Assembly: GCA_028278105.1 (NCBI GenBank) | Contig: JANQEX010000038.1 | Span: 1 to 35,036 of the forward strand | Length of the DNA stretch: 35,036 nucleotides | From: Alphaproteobacteria bacterium | GTDB lineage: Bacteria; Pseudomonadota; Alphaproteobacteria; UBA9219; RGZA01 | Direction of reading: 5' to 3' | Shown here: positions 23,718 to 31,543 of the stretch, piece by piece | Numbering within the stretch: the first letter of the stretch is position 1 | Layout: each line of letters opens with the position of its first letter | Translations under genes and position numbers: made by a program | Notes under the pieces: model-generated | Databases searched by the model: none | Told to the model about the DNA's origin: nothing | Seen by the model: the letters and a program-made list of their open reading frames with translations, nothing else

Positions 23718-24203
23718 ATGGACCCTTCGCTTTCGCCCGCCGCCGCCAAATCCGTGATCGACGTGAACGGGATCATGGACCGCATTCCCCACCGCTTTCC
23801 CATGCTGATGATCGACCGCATCACCGAGCTTGCGCCCGGCGAGTCGGCGACGTCGGTCAAGAACGTCACCGCCAACGAGCCGTTCTTTGCCGGCCACTTT
23901 CCCGGCCATCCCATCATGCCGGGCGTGCTGATCGTGGAAGCCATGGCGCAGACATCCGCCGTGCTGGTGGTGGACAGCCTGGGGGACGTCAATCCCGGAC
24001 GGCATGTGGTCTATTTCATGACGATTGACGAGGCGCGCTTCCGCCGCCCGGTGGTCCCCGGCGACGCGCTGACCATCATCGTGAAGAAGGAACGCCAGCG
24101 CGGCAATGTCTGGAAGTTCCGCGGCGAGGCCTTTGTCGACGGCGAGAAGGCCGCCGAAGCCCTTTATAGCGCCATGCTGGTCGATACCTGGGCCCAGAAG
24201 TAG
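23718..24203 (+). CDS. fabZ: 3-hydroxyacyl-ACP dehydratase FabZ
   Basis: Dehydrates 3-hydroxyacyl-ACP in fatty acid elongation; its substrate pool is shared with LpxA and LpxD. 161 aa. The hot-dog fold hallmark IPHRFPMLMIDRI comes first; the catalytic His60 lies in FFAGHFPGHPIMPG and the catalytic Glu74 in LIVEAMAQ. The start is chosen at the only ATG ahead of the conserved N-terminus, with an N-terminal extension of about 20 residues. lpxA starts 4 bp after the stop, the normal fabZ-lpxA coupling. Confidence 0.97.
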   Translation: MDPSLSPAAAKSVIDVNGIMDRIPHRFPMLMIDRITELAPGESATSVKNVTANEPFFAGHFPGHPIMPGVLIVEAMAQTSAVLVVDSLGDVNPGRHVVYFMTIDEARFRRPVVPGDALTIIVKKERQRGNVWKFRGEAFVDGEKAAEALYSAMLVDTWAQK

Positions 24204-24207
24204 ACGG

Positions 24208-25017
24208 ATGGCCGTGGCAAGCTCCATTCACCCCACCGCTCTTGTCGATCCGGCGGCAACACTCGGCGAAGGAGTCGCCATCGGCCCTTATTGCGTGGTC
24301 GGCGCCGGGGTTGCGCTTGGCGCGCGCGTCCGGCTGCGCGGCCATGTGGTGGTGGACGGCCTGACCCGCGTCGGCGACGACTGCGAAATCTATCCCTTCG
24401 CCGCCATCGGCCTGCCGCCGCAGGATTTGAAGTATAAGGGCGAGGCGTCGGAATTGCGCATCGGCGCGCGTTGCTGCATCCGCGAGCATGTCACCATCAA
24501 TCCCGGCACCGGGGGCGGCGGCATGCTGACCGAACTGGGCGAGGATTGCCTGATCATGGTGGGCGCGCATGTGGCGCATGATTGCAGGCTTGGCCATCAT
24601 GTGATCCTCGTGAACAACGCCACGCTGGCCGGCCATGTGCATGTCGGCGACCACGCCATTGTCGGCGGCAATTCGGCGGTGCATCAGTTCGTGCGCATCG
24701 GCGCGCATGCGATGATCGGCGGCATGTCGGGCGTTGAGAACGATGTGATCCCCTTCGGCACGGTGATGGGCGAGCGCGCGCGGCTCGCCGGGCTGAACCT
24801 GGTGGGGATGGAGCGCCGCGGCTTCTCGCGTGACGACATGCGCGATCTGCGCGCCGCCTACCGCATGCTGTTCGCGCCCGAAGGGACCTTCGCGGAACGC
24901 CTGGAAAGCGTGGCCGGCAGCTACGGCGGGACGGAGGTTGTCGCGGGGCTGCTGGAGTTCATTCGCGCCAAATCCGCGCGCGCCCTGTGCCAGCCGCGCG
25001 CGGGCGAGCCGGAATAG
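24208..25017 (+). CDS. lpxA: UDP-N-acetylglucosamine acyltransferase
   Basis: First step of lipid A synthesis: transfers 3-hydroxyacyl from ACP to UDP-GlcNAc. 269 aa. Left-handed beta-helix hexapeptide repeats run from residue 5 to about 190 (IHPTALVDPAATLGEGVAIG, VGDHAIVGGNSAVHQF). The catalytic His is His124 in GAHVAHDCRLGHH (E. coli His125). The C-terminal helical domain contains LNLVGMERRGFS. The start at 24208 is chosen because SSIHPTA is the family N-terminus; the open frame upstream overlaps fabZ and has no homology. Confidence 0.97.
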   Translation: MAVASSIHPTALVDPAATLGEGVAIGPYCVVGAGVALGARVRLRGHVVVDGLTRVGDDCEIYPFAAIGLPPQDLKYKGEASELRIGARCCIREHVTINPGTGGGGMLTELGEDCLIMVGAHVAHDCRLGHHVILVNNATLAGHVHVGDHAIVGGNSAVHQFVRIGAHAMIGGMSGVENDVIPFGTVMGERARLAGLNLVGMERRGFSRDDMRDLRAAYRMLFAPEGTFAERLESVAGSYGGTEVVAGLLEFIRAKSARALCQPRAGEPE

Positions 25018-25024
25018 GCCTGTC

Positions 25025-25873
25025 ATGGAAACGCTTGGCATCATCGCGGGCGGCGGCGAAGCCCCGAAACGCCTTGTCGCCGCCTGCAAGCGGACGGGCC
25101 GGCCGTATCATGTGCTGGCCTTCATCGGCCAGGCCGCCGGCGACGTGGAGGCCGATGCCACGCGGATTGATTATATTCACCTTGGCGCCGCCGAGGAAGC
25201 CCGCCGCATCTGCCGCGAGAGAAACCTGCGCGAGATCGTGATGATCGGCTGCGTCCGCCGTCCCTCGCTGGCGGAACTCAGGCCCGATGCGCTGATGATG
25301 GGCAAGCTTGCCAAAATCGGGTTTCATCTTCTGGGCGATGACGGGCTTTTGAAAGCCGTGGTGCGCGAGATCGAGGCCGAGGGCTTCCGCGTCATCGCCG
25401 CGCAGGACGTGTTTGCCGGTTTGCTGACGCCCGAAGGACAGCTCGGCGCAATCGCCTTGCCGGAGGAGCGCAAGGCCGATCTTGCCCGCGGCATCGACGT
25501 GGCGCGCCGTCTGGGCGAGCTGGATGTGGGCCAGGCCGTGGTGGTGCAGCAGGGCATCGTCCTGGCCGTGGAAGGCGCGGAGGGCACCGAGGCGCTCCTC
25601 CGCCGCGCGGGCGATCTGCGGCGCGAAGGGCCGGGCGGCGTGCTGGTGAAGCTGAAAAAACCGCGGCAGGACCCGCGTTTTGATCTGCCCGCGCTTGGGC
25701 CGGATACGGTCAGGCAGGCGGCGGCGGCCGGGCTTGCGGGCATTGCGGCCGAGGCGGGCGCGTCGCTCTTCATCGACCGCGAGGAAGCCCTGCGCCTTGC
25801 CGACGCGGCCGGGTTGTTTGTTCTGGGTATCACGGATTCCCCTTTCCCTGAGGGACTTGTGAAAGGGTCATGA
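25025..25873 (+). CDS. lpxI: UDP-2,3-diacylglucosamine diphosphatase LpxI
   Basis: Hydrolyses UDP-2,3-diacylglucosamine to lipid X plus UMP, the role of LpxH in E. coli; LpxI (DUF1009) is the form used in alphaproteobacteria. 282 aa, normal length. Motifs are GIIAGGGEAPKRL at the N-terminus, IGCVRRPSLAELRPD, GFHLLGDDGLLKAV, GQAVVVQQGIVLAVEG, and GITDSPFPEG near the C-terminus. It lies between lpxA and lpxB, the expected site. The last few codons and the stop (VKGS-TGA) fall within the AGGGTCA repeat that starts at about 25862, so the repeat has supplied the end of the protein. Confidence 0.95.
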   Translation: METLGIIAGGGEAPKRLVAACKRTGRPYHVLAFIGQAAGDVEADATRIDYIHLGAAEEARRICRERNLREIVMIGCVRRPSLAELRPDALMMGKLAKIGFHLLGDDGLLKAVVREIEAEGFRVIAAQDVFAGLLTPEGQLGAIALPEERKADLARGIDVARRLGELDVGQAVVVQQGIVLAVEGAEGTEALLRRAGDLRREGPGGVLVKLKKPRQDPRFDLPALGPDTVRQAAAAGLAGIAAEAGASLFIDREEALRLADAAGLFVLGITDSPFPEGLVKGS

Positions 25874-25940
25874 GGGTCAACAGGGGTCAACAGGGTCAAA
25901 AAAGACCCATGCGGCCCTTTTGACCCTTTTCGACCCTAAA
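25862..25940. repeat. AGGGTCA/TGACCCT repeat hairpin, copy 2
   Basis: Four direct copies of (A/G)GGGTCA (25864-25897) are followed by GACCC, GGCCCTT, TGACCCTT and CGACCCT in inverted orientation (25904-25937), a potential long hairpin. Same design and words as 4404-4487 before ssb. It begins inside the lpxI 3' end and fills the spacer before lpxB. Confidence 0.8.
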
Positions 25941-25978
25941 AGGAAAGGGGCAGGGTTTTCCTGTTTGCTGGTTTTGTC

Positions 25979-27136
25979 ATGCCTCCCGATCCCCTTTTCT
26001 TCCTTGTGGCCTGCGAGCCGTCGGGCGATGCGCTGGGCGCCGGCGTGATGGCGGCGTTGAAAGCGCGGCTGGATGGCCGGGTGCGCTTTGCGGGGGTAGG
26101 CGGACCGCGCATGGCGGCGGAGGGGCTGGATTCCCTTTTTCCGCAATCCGATCTGGCGCTGTTCGGCGTGTTCGAGGTGCTGCCGAAAATTCCGCGGGTG
26201 CTGCGCCGCCTGCGGGAAACGGCGCAAGCGGCGCAGGCCGCCAGGCCCGTTCTTGTCCTGACCATCGACGGGCCGGATTTTTCCTTCCGCCTCGCCAAGA
26301 GGCTGAGGGGCAAGGGCATTCCCCTTGTTCATTATGTGGCGCCCAGCGTCTGGGCCTGGCGGGCGGGGCGGGCGCGCAAGATCGCCCGCCTTTACGATCA
26401 TTTGCTGGCGCTCTTGCCGTTCGAGCCGCCTTTTTTTACCCGTGAAGGATTGCCTTGCGCCTTCACCGGCCATCCGGCCGCGGCAAATCCGGGCGCGGAG
26501 GATGCCTCATGCGCGGCGTTGCGGCGAAAACTGGGCATCCCGGCGGACAGGAAAATTCTTTGCGTTCTTCCGGGAAGCCGCCGGGGCGAGATTGGCCGCC
26601 TTGCGCCGGTTTTCGGCAAGACGCTTGGCTTGCTGGGCGATATTGCGAAAGACTCCTGCGTGGTCCTGCCCACGCTGCCGCATGTGGCGGACATGCTGAA
26701 ACCCCATCTGGCGCGCTGGCCGGTGAAACCGGTTTTGCTGGTGAGCGAGGAGGAGAAATACGCCGCCTTTCGCGCCTGTCACGCGGCGCTGGCGGCTTCG
26801 GGCACCGTGTCGCTGGAACTGGCCATGGCGGGAGCGCCGCATGTCATCGCCTATAAGCTGAACGGGCTGACGGCGATTTTGTTTGCGCTTTTCGTGCGGT
26901 TGAAATTCGTCAATCTCGTTAATATCCTGCTGCAACGCATGGTTATTCCTGAATATCTTCAGCTTCGCTGTACGCCCGCCTTGCTGGCCGAGGGCCTGCG
27001 CGCCCTGTGGATCCGCGAAGAGGCGCGGGCCCGGCAGAAACAGGCGTTCGGGACGGCGCGGGCCCGGCTATTGACGGAAGGAAAAACCCCTTCCGAAAAA
27101 GCCGCCGAAGTTTTGCGCGAGGTTGCCGGTGTCTGA
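25979..27136 (+). CDS. lpxB: Lipid A disaccharide synthase
   Basis: Condenses UDP-2,3-diacylglucosamine with lipid X to give the lipid A disaccharide at the inner membrane; GT19 family. 385 aa, normal length. Motifs are FLVACEPSGDALGAGVM at residues 6-22 (GEPSGD in most relatives, here C in place of G), GVGGPRMAAEGLDSLF, IDGPDFSFRLAKR, VHYVAPSVWAWRAGRARKIA, FTGHPAA, LPGSRRGEI, and ASGTVSLELAMAGAPHVIAYK. The downstream glycosyltransferase frame overlaps the 3' end by 8 bp. Confidence 0.97.
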   Translation: MPPDPLFFLVACEPSGDALGAGVMAALKARLDGRVRFAGVGGPRMAAEGLDSLFPQSDLALFGVFEVLPKIPRVLRRLRETAQAAQAARPVLVLTIDGPDFSFRLAKRLRGKGIPLVHYVAPSVWAWRAGRARKIARLYDHLLALLPFEPPFFTREGLPCAFTGHPAAANPGAEDASCAALRRKLGIPADRKILCVLPGSRRGEIGRLAPVFGKTLGLLGDIAKDSCVVLPTLPHVADMLKPHLARWPVKPVLLVSEEEKYAAFRACHAALAASGTVSLELAMAGAPHVIAYKLNGLTAILFALFVRLKFVNLVNILLQRMVIPEYLQLRCTPALLAEGLRALWIREEARARQKQAFGTARARLLTEGKTPSEKAAEVLREVAGV

Positions 27137-28277
27137 GACCCGAAGCCTTACGGTCTTGCAGATCATTCCTTCGCTGGAGGCGGGTGGGGCCGAGCGGGCG
27201 GTTATCGATATCGCCGAGGCGTTGAAAAAAGCGGGACACCGGGCGCTGGTGATCAGTTCGGGCGGGCGCATGGTGCGCGAGCTGGAAGAAAAAGGCGGCG
27301 TTCATTTCCGCTGGCCGGCCGCCAGCAAGAATCCCGTCACCATTCTTGCCAATGCCGCGCGGCTGGAAGGCTTTATGAGCGGGCAGGGTGTTGACATTGT
27401 TCACGCGCGCTCGCGGGCGCCGGCCTGGAGCGCCTGGCTTGCCAGCCGCGTCACGCGCACGCCGTTCGTCACCACGTTTCACGCCGCCTACAAGGGGCGG
27501 TCGCGCCTGAAAAAGCTCTATAATTCGGTGATGGTCAAAGGTGACCGGGTGATTGCCATCTCGGAATTTATCGCCCGGCATATCCGCCAGCATTTTCCCA
27601 TTGATGAGAAACGCCTGGCCGTCATCCCGCGGGGCATCGATTTTTCGGTTTTTGATCCTGCCGCCGTCACGCCCGAACGCCGCGAAGCCTTTCGTCTCTC
27701 CGCCAGGATAACGGACGATGCGCCGGTGGTGCTGATCCCCGGCCGTCTTGCTCCCATCAAGGGGCAGGAGCTGGCGCTGCGCGCCCTGGCCCGCCTTTCC
27801 CGGCCTTTTGTGGCGGTCATCATGGGCCCCGACCAGGGGCGCAAGGACTACAGCGAGGGCCTGCGCCTTCTGGCCCGCGAGCTTGGCCTTGCCGGCAAGA
27901 CGCGGTTTCTGCCGGGGGGCGACATGCCCGCCGCCCTTTCCACGGCCGATGTGGTGCTGAGCGCAAGCCTGGTCGCGGAAGGATTTGGCCGCATTCCGGT
28001 CGAGGCGCAGGCGATGGGCGCGCCGGTGATCGCAACGGCTCTCGGCGCCACCAACGAAACCATACGCAACGGCGAAACCGGCTGGCTGGTTCCGCCGCGC
28101 GACGCCGCCGCGCTGGCCGGGGCGCTGGAAGAAGCGCTTTCGCTGGACGCGGCGGCAAGACAGGTCTGGGCGAAGCGGTCGCGCGCATGGGCGATGAGCC
28201 TTTCCGATATCCGGCAGATGTGCGCGGCCACGCTCAACGTCTATCAGGATTTGTGCCGGGAAAAGACCAGCCCATGA
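27129..28277 (+). CDS. GT4-family glycosyltransferase, probably LPS core assembly
   Basis: Retaining sugar transferase with GT-B fold, likely acting on lipid A or core at the cytoplasmic face; the exact sugar is unknown. 382 aa. The N-terminal half has LQIIPSLEAGGAERAVIDIA, VHARSRAPAWSAWLASR and HAAYKG; the C-terminal half has VLIPGRLAPIKGQELALRAL and the GT4 signature E284-x7-E292 (EGFGRIPVE) followed by AMGAPVIATALGATNE. The start is set at GTG 27129 (GAGG six bases upstream); TTG at 27123 is possible. It overlaps lpxB by 8 bp and the next gene by 4 bp, so the three are coupled. Confidence 0.9.
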   Translation: MSETRSLTVLQIIPSLEAGGAERAVIDIAEALKKAGHRALVISSGGRMVRELEEKGGVHFRWPAASKNPVTILANAARLEGFMSGQGVDIVHARSRAPAWSAWLASRVTRTPFVTTFHAAYKGRSRLKKLYNSVMVKGDRVIAISEFIARHIRQHFPIDEKRLAVIPRGIDFSVFDPAAVTPERREAFRLSARITDDAPVVLIPGRLAPIKGQELALRALARLSRPFVAVIMGPDQGRKDYSEGLRLLARELGLAGKTRFLPGGDMPAALSTADVVLSASLVAEGFGRIPVEAQAMGAPVIATALGATNETIRNGETGWLVPPRDAAALAGALEEALSLDAAARQVWAKRSRAWAMSLSDIRQMCAATLNVYQDLCREKTSP

Positions 28278-29191
28278 ATATTCTCGTCATACGTCTGGGC
28301 GCGCTGGGCGATTTGCTGCTGTGCATGAAGCCGTTTCAGGATATTCGCGCGGCGTTTCCACGGGATTCCGTGAGTTTGCTGACCGGCTCGGCCTTCGCCG
28401 GATTCGCCCGCACCCTGCCGTGGTTCGACGCCGTGATCGCGGATCCGCGCCGGCCGCTTTGGCGGGTGGACGCAGCCTGGCGCGTGGGCATGGATCTGCG
28501 CGCCGGAAATTTCGGCCTTGTCTTCGATTTGCAGAACAAGCCGCGCACCGCGCTTTACCGCCGCCTGTTCGTCGGCGGACATGTCGACTGGTCGGGAACC
28601 TTGAAGGGCTGTTCGCATTTCTACACCCCAAGCCCCGAAAAAATCCACCGTCAGGAAGACGTGCTGGGCCAGCTTCGCGCCGCCGGGGTGGGGGATAGCG
28701 GCCCGCTGAATCTTGACTGGCTGTCGGCCCCGGTGGACGATCTGCGTCTGCCCGAACGCTATGCCGTGCTGGTGCCGGGCTCGTCGCCGGGGCATCCCTA
28801 TAAACGCTGGCCACCCGGCCATTACGCGGCGCTGGCCCATAGGCTCAAGGAAAAAGGGCTGGACGTTCTGCTGGCGGGCGCCAAAGACGATGCCGGGGCC
28901 ATTGCCGCCATCCGCGCCGAAGCGGGCTTTGCCCGCGACCTTTCGGGACAAACCAGCCTTGCCCTTCTGGCCAGCGTTTTTCGCGGCTGCGCGCTGGCCG
29001 TGGGCAATGATACCGGTCCCATGTTTCTGCCGGCCATGCTGGGGCGGCCGTCGCTCACGCTTTTTTCGGGCGCGACCGATCCCGCGCGCTGCGGCCCGCT
29101 TGGCCCCCGCTGCGGCTGGCTGAAGCGCGGCAATCTGGCCGATCTTCCGGTAGAGGAAGTGCTCAGGAAAATTTCCACGCTTCCTACTTGA
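28274..29191 (+). CDS. GT9-family glycosyltransferase (heptosyltransferase-like)
   Basis: 305 aa, GT-B fold related to ADP-heptose:LPS heptosyltransferases. N-terminus MNILVIRLGALGDLLLCMKP is the family hallmark; VPGSSPGHPYKRWPPGHYAALA binds the nucleotide sugar; GNDTGPMFLPAMLGRPSLTLF matches the conserved acceptor and donor motif, followed by DPARCGP. The start at 28274 is set by the hallmark and by ATGA overlap with the preceding stop. Last gene of the lpxB transcript; converges with and overlaps mgtE by 8 bp. Probably adds an inner-core sugar; whether it is heptose is not shown. Confidence 0.92.
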   Translation: MNILVIRLGALGDLLLCMKPFQDIRAAFPRDSVSLLTGSAFAGFARTLPWFDAVIADPRRPLWRVDAAWRVGMDLRAGNFGLVFDLQNKPRTALYRRLFVGGHVDWSGTLKGCSHFYTPSPEKIHRQEDVLGQLRAAGVGDSGPLNLDWLSAPVDDLRLPERYAVLVPGSSPGHPYKRWPPGHYAALAHRLKEKGLDVLLAGAKDDAGAIAAIRAEAGFARDLSGQTSLALLASVFRGCALAVGNDTGPMFLPAMLGRPSLTLFSGATDPARCGPLGPRCGWLKRGNLADLPVEEVLRKISTLPT

Positions 29192-30575
29192 CCAGTAACA
29201 GCGTGGCAAGGCCGAGAAAGGTGGCAAAGCCGCAACAGTCGGTCACCGTGGTGACCAGCGCGCTGGACGATATGGCCGGGTCTACCTTGAAGCGGTGCAG
29301 GATCAGCGGGACCAGCGTTCCCGCCAGGGCGGCGGCGATCAGGTTGATAATCATGGCAAGGGCGATCACCACCGCGATCATGCCGTTATGATACCAGACC
29401 GCGGCAAAGGCCCCCACGATCAGGGCAAAAAACAGGCCGTTCAGCGCGCCGACCGAGGCTTCCTTCACCAGAAAGCGCCAGGCGTTGATCCAGCTAAGCT
29501 CGCGCAAGGCCAGCCCGCGCACGGCCACGGCCAGGGTTTGCGTGCCCGCGTTGCCGCCTTGCGAGGCGACAATCGGCATCAGCACCGCCAGCGCCACATA
29601 GGCTTTCAGCGCCGGCTCGAACAGCGAAATGACCCACGAGGCCAGGAGGGCGGTGCACAGGTTCACGAACAGCCAGGTAAAGCGCGACTGGGTGGTTTCC
29701 ATCACGTCGCGGTAAAAGTCGGGCTCGCTCACGCCGCTCAAATGCACCAGTTCCTGGGTGGCCTGCTCTTCGATGATGTCGATCACGTCGTCGATGGTAA
29801 TCATGCCCACCAGGCGCCGCCGCTCGTCCTCCACCGGGGCGGACACGAGCCCGTGGCGCTGGAAAATATAGGCGACCTCTTTCTGCGGCATCAGCACGGG
29901 AATGCGCTGGCTCTGCTCGTCCATGAGCGCCCGGAGCGCCGTTTCGGGCGGCGCGCGCAACAGGCGGTGCAGCGGCACACTGCCCCGCGCATGGCCTTCG
30001 TTGTCCACCACGAAAATATCATAGAAAGCGTCGGGCAGTTCGGCGCGGCTGCGCACGTATTCGGTGGCGCGCTGCACGGTCCAGTCGTCGGGCGCGGCGA
30101 TCAACTCGCGCTGCATCAGGCGGCCCGCGCTTTCGTCGGGGTAGGAAAGCACGGTGCGCAGCGCGTCGCGCTCTTCCATGGGCAGCGCGGAAAGCACCTG
30201 CCGTTGCACGTCGCGGGCCAGGGTTTCCATCACCTCGACGGCGTCGTCGGTCTCCAGGCTGGTGACGGCGCGGGCAAGGTCCTTGGTGTCGAGCTGCTCG
30301 ACGATGTCCTCGCGCACGGAGTCGTCCAGCAGCGGCAGCACCTCAGGATCAAGATGCGGCTTGACGACGTTTAGGATCGCCTCGCGGTTTTCAGGCGTAC
30401 AGACATGCAGAAGATCGGCCAGATCCTCGGCGGGCAGGTTGAGGATGATGCGCTCCAGGCGCGCGGCATCCCGCGCCTCAAGCGCATCCAGCACGCTGGC
30501 CAGCAGATCCTGGCTCATGCCGCGTTCCGGCGGCGCAAGCGGCTTGGTTTCTTCATGCGCTTCGATTTCCGTCAT
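29184..30575 (-). CDS. mgtE: Magnesium transporter MgtE
   Basis: Mg2+ channel in the inner membrane gated by cytosolic Mg2+. 463 aa from the chosen ATG, the usual MgtE size. The N domain of helical repeats covers about residues 20-140 (LVDALEARDAARL-like to LDTKDLARAV). The two CBS domains cover about 145-270 (YPDESAGRLMQRE, IPVLMPQKEVAYIFQRHG, LVGMITIDDVIDIIEEQATQ). The membrane domain with five helices runs from about 300 to the end (WLFVNLCTALLASWVISLFE, ASQGGNAGTQTLAV, GFATFLGLATLLL). An in-frame ATG at 30659 would add 28 residues with no family match. Confidence 0.95.
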   Translation of the reverse strand: MTEIEAHEETKPLAPPERGMSQDLLASVLDALEARDAARLERIILNLPAEDLADLLHVCTPENREAILNVVKPHLDPEVLPLLDDSVREDIVEQLDTKDLARAVTSLETDDAVEVMETLARDVQRQVLSALPMEERDALRTVLSYPDESAGRLMQRELIAAPDDWTVQRATEYVRSRAELPDAFYDIFVVDNEGHARGSVPLHRLLRAPPETALRALMDEQSQRIPVLMPQKEVAYIFQRHGLVSAPVEDERRRLVGMITIDDVIDIIEEQATQELVHLSGVSEPDFYRDVMETTQSRFTWLFVNLCTALLASWVISLFEPALKAYVALAVLMPIVASQGGNAGTQTLAVAVRGLALRELSWINAWRFLVKEASVGALNGLFFALIVGAFAAVWYHNGMIAVVIALAMIINLIAAALAGTLVPLILHRFKVDPAISSSALVTTVTDCCGFATFLGLATLLLVK

Positions 30576-30744
30576 GGCGCATTCCGGCGGTTTGAAGAAA
30601 TGGGAACGTTCGTATAACGAAGCCCGCAGGCCAGCCTTAACAGCTTGATAAATCGGCATGCAAGGCTTTTCGCGCCTTTTGTTTCGAAAGCCGTCTTATG
30701 TGCCCGAAAGGCTTCGCTTTGCGCGGATATAAAGCGGATATAAA

Positions 30745-30767
30745 AACGCCCGCCTGAAGCGGGCGTT
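30745..30767 (-). terminator. Rho-independent terminator of the 51-aa gene
   Basis: AACGCCCGC (30745-30753) pairs with GCGGGCGTT (30759-30767) around a 5-nt loop. On the minus strand the stem is followed directly by TTTTTAT, a good T-tract. It lies 23 bp past the stop of the small minus-strand gene and also isolates mgtE from it. Confidence 0.85.
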
Positions 30768-30789
30768 CTGGAGAAACCGTTAAAAGGCT

Positions 30790-30945
30790 TTAGGCCGATC
30801 TGTCGACCGTCTGCCCGCGATTGCTCGGCGGAGGAGTAGGCTCTTCGCGGGGTTTTTCCGGCGCCTCGACTTTTGGCGGCGGCGGGGCGGGACGTTCGGT
30901 GCGCTCAACCTGTGAAGTGGGCTGCGTGGCAGGGATGCTGGTCAT
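30790..30945 (-). CDS. Small proline-rich protein, 51 aa
   Basis: ATG at 30945 is preceded by AAGGTG four bases upstream, and the frame ends TAA at 30790 just ahead of a strong terminator, so this looks like a real single-gene transcript. The product is MTSIPATQPTSQVERTERPA, then PPPP and a Pro/Glu/Lys stretch ending RGQTVDRSA. It has no signal peptide, membrane segment or recognisable domain and is probably disordered. Function unknown. Confidence 0.6.
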   Translation of the reverse strand: MTSIPATQPTSQVERTERPAPPPPKVEAPEKPREEPTPPPSNRGQTVDRSA

Positions 30946-31126
30946 GAATCACCTTGTTTCTGAAAAGGGCATGTTGAAAAAACAGGACACAGTTTAATCG
31001 CTTAAGGTTAAATCCCGTTTAACATAAGGAATCATCAATGATTCAACAATAACAACGACCTGTCTGGCAAAGCCTGACAATTCGCCGCTGATGTGCCGAA
31101 GGGCGCGCCGCATGTCGGACATGTTG

Positions 31127-31144
31127 GGCCGGATTTTTCCGGCC
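31127..31144. repeat. Hairpin sharing the GCCGGATTTTTCCGGC core
   Basis: GGCCGGA (31127-31133) pairs with TCCGGCC (31138-31144) around TTTT. The 16-nt core is identical to that of the hairpin at 5924-5953. The rest of the gap 30946-31248 shows no supported gene; an 81-codon minus-strand frame there has no ribosome site and crosses the toxin promoter. Confidence 0.55.
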
Positions 31145-31211
31145 AGATGCCGGAAGCAAGGCATGACGGCGAAAACGAGAAATGCTCTTGGTGGAGAGCC
31201 TGCGCAGATGC

Positions 31212-31241
31212 TTGACAGATTGTATCCTATAAGATACAATC
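31212..31241 (+). promoter_or_regulatory. higBA promoter with overlapping palindromic operator
   Basis: TTGACA (31212-31217, perfect -35) and TACAAT (31235-31240) are 17 bp apart. A 9-bp perfect inverted repeat GATTGTATC (31218-31226) with GATACAATC (31233-31241) fills the spacer and covers the -10, the classic position for autorepression by the HTH antitoxin. The toxin ATG lies 8 bp after it, so the leader is very short. Confidence 0.8.
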
Positions 31242-31248
31242 TTTCAGG

Positions 31249-31542
31249 ATGGAAGTTCGCGCGACGGATATTTTTTCAAACTGGCTGGCTGGACTTCGTG
31301 ATGCGCGTGCCAGGGCAAAAATAGCCGCAAGAATTGACAGGCTGTCTTTGGGAAATTTTGGCGATGCCAAATCTGTTGGGGCCGGCGTCAGCGAGCTTCG
31401 AATTCACCATGGTTCAGGCTACCGGGTTTATTTTGTGCGACGCGGACAGAATATCGTCATTCTGTTATGCGGTGGCGACAAAGACTCGCAAGCCAGAGAT
31501 ATCAGGCTGGCAAAATCCCTGGCTGGAAATCTGGAGGAATAA
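31249..31542 (+). CDS. higB: HigB/Gp49-family (RelE superfamily) toxin
   Basis: 97 aa. MEVRATDIFSNWLAGLRDARARAKIAARIDRL at the start, SVGAGVSELRIHHGSGYRVYF in the middle and ILLCGGDKDSQARDI near the end match the addiction-module killer family (Gp49/HigB), which cleaves ribosome-bound mRNA. The conserved ELRI, GYRVYF and GGDK motifs are present, so the toxin looks intact. The antitoxin starts 1 bp after the stop. Toxin-first order is usual for HigBA. Confidence 0.92.
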   Translation: MEVRATDIFSNWLAGLRDARARAKIAARIDRLSLGNFGDAKSVGAGVSELRIHHGSGYRVYFVRRGQNIVILLCGGDKDSQARDIRLAKSLAGNLEE

Positions 31543-31543
31543 A

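Noticed and set aside
30994-31239. 81-codon minus-strand frame upstream of higB
   Set aside because: Lacks a ribosome site, starts inside the higBA operator and has no recognisable feature.
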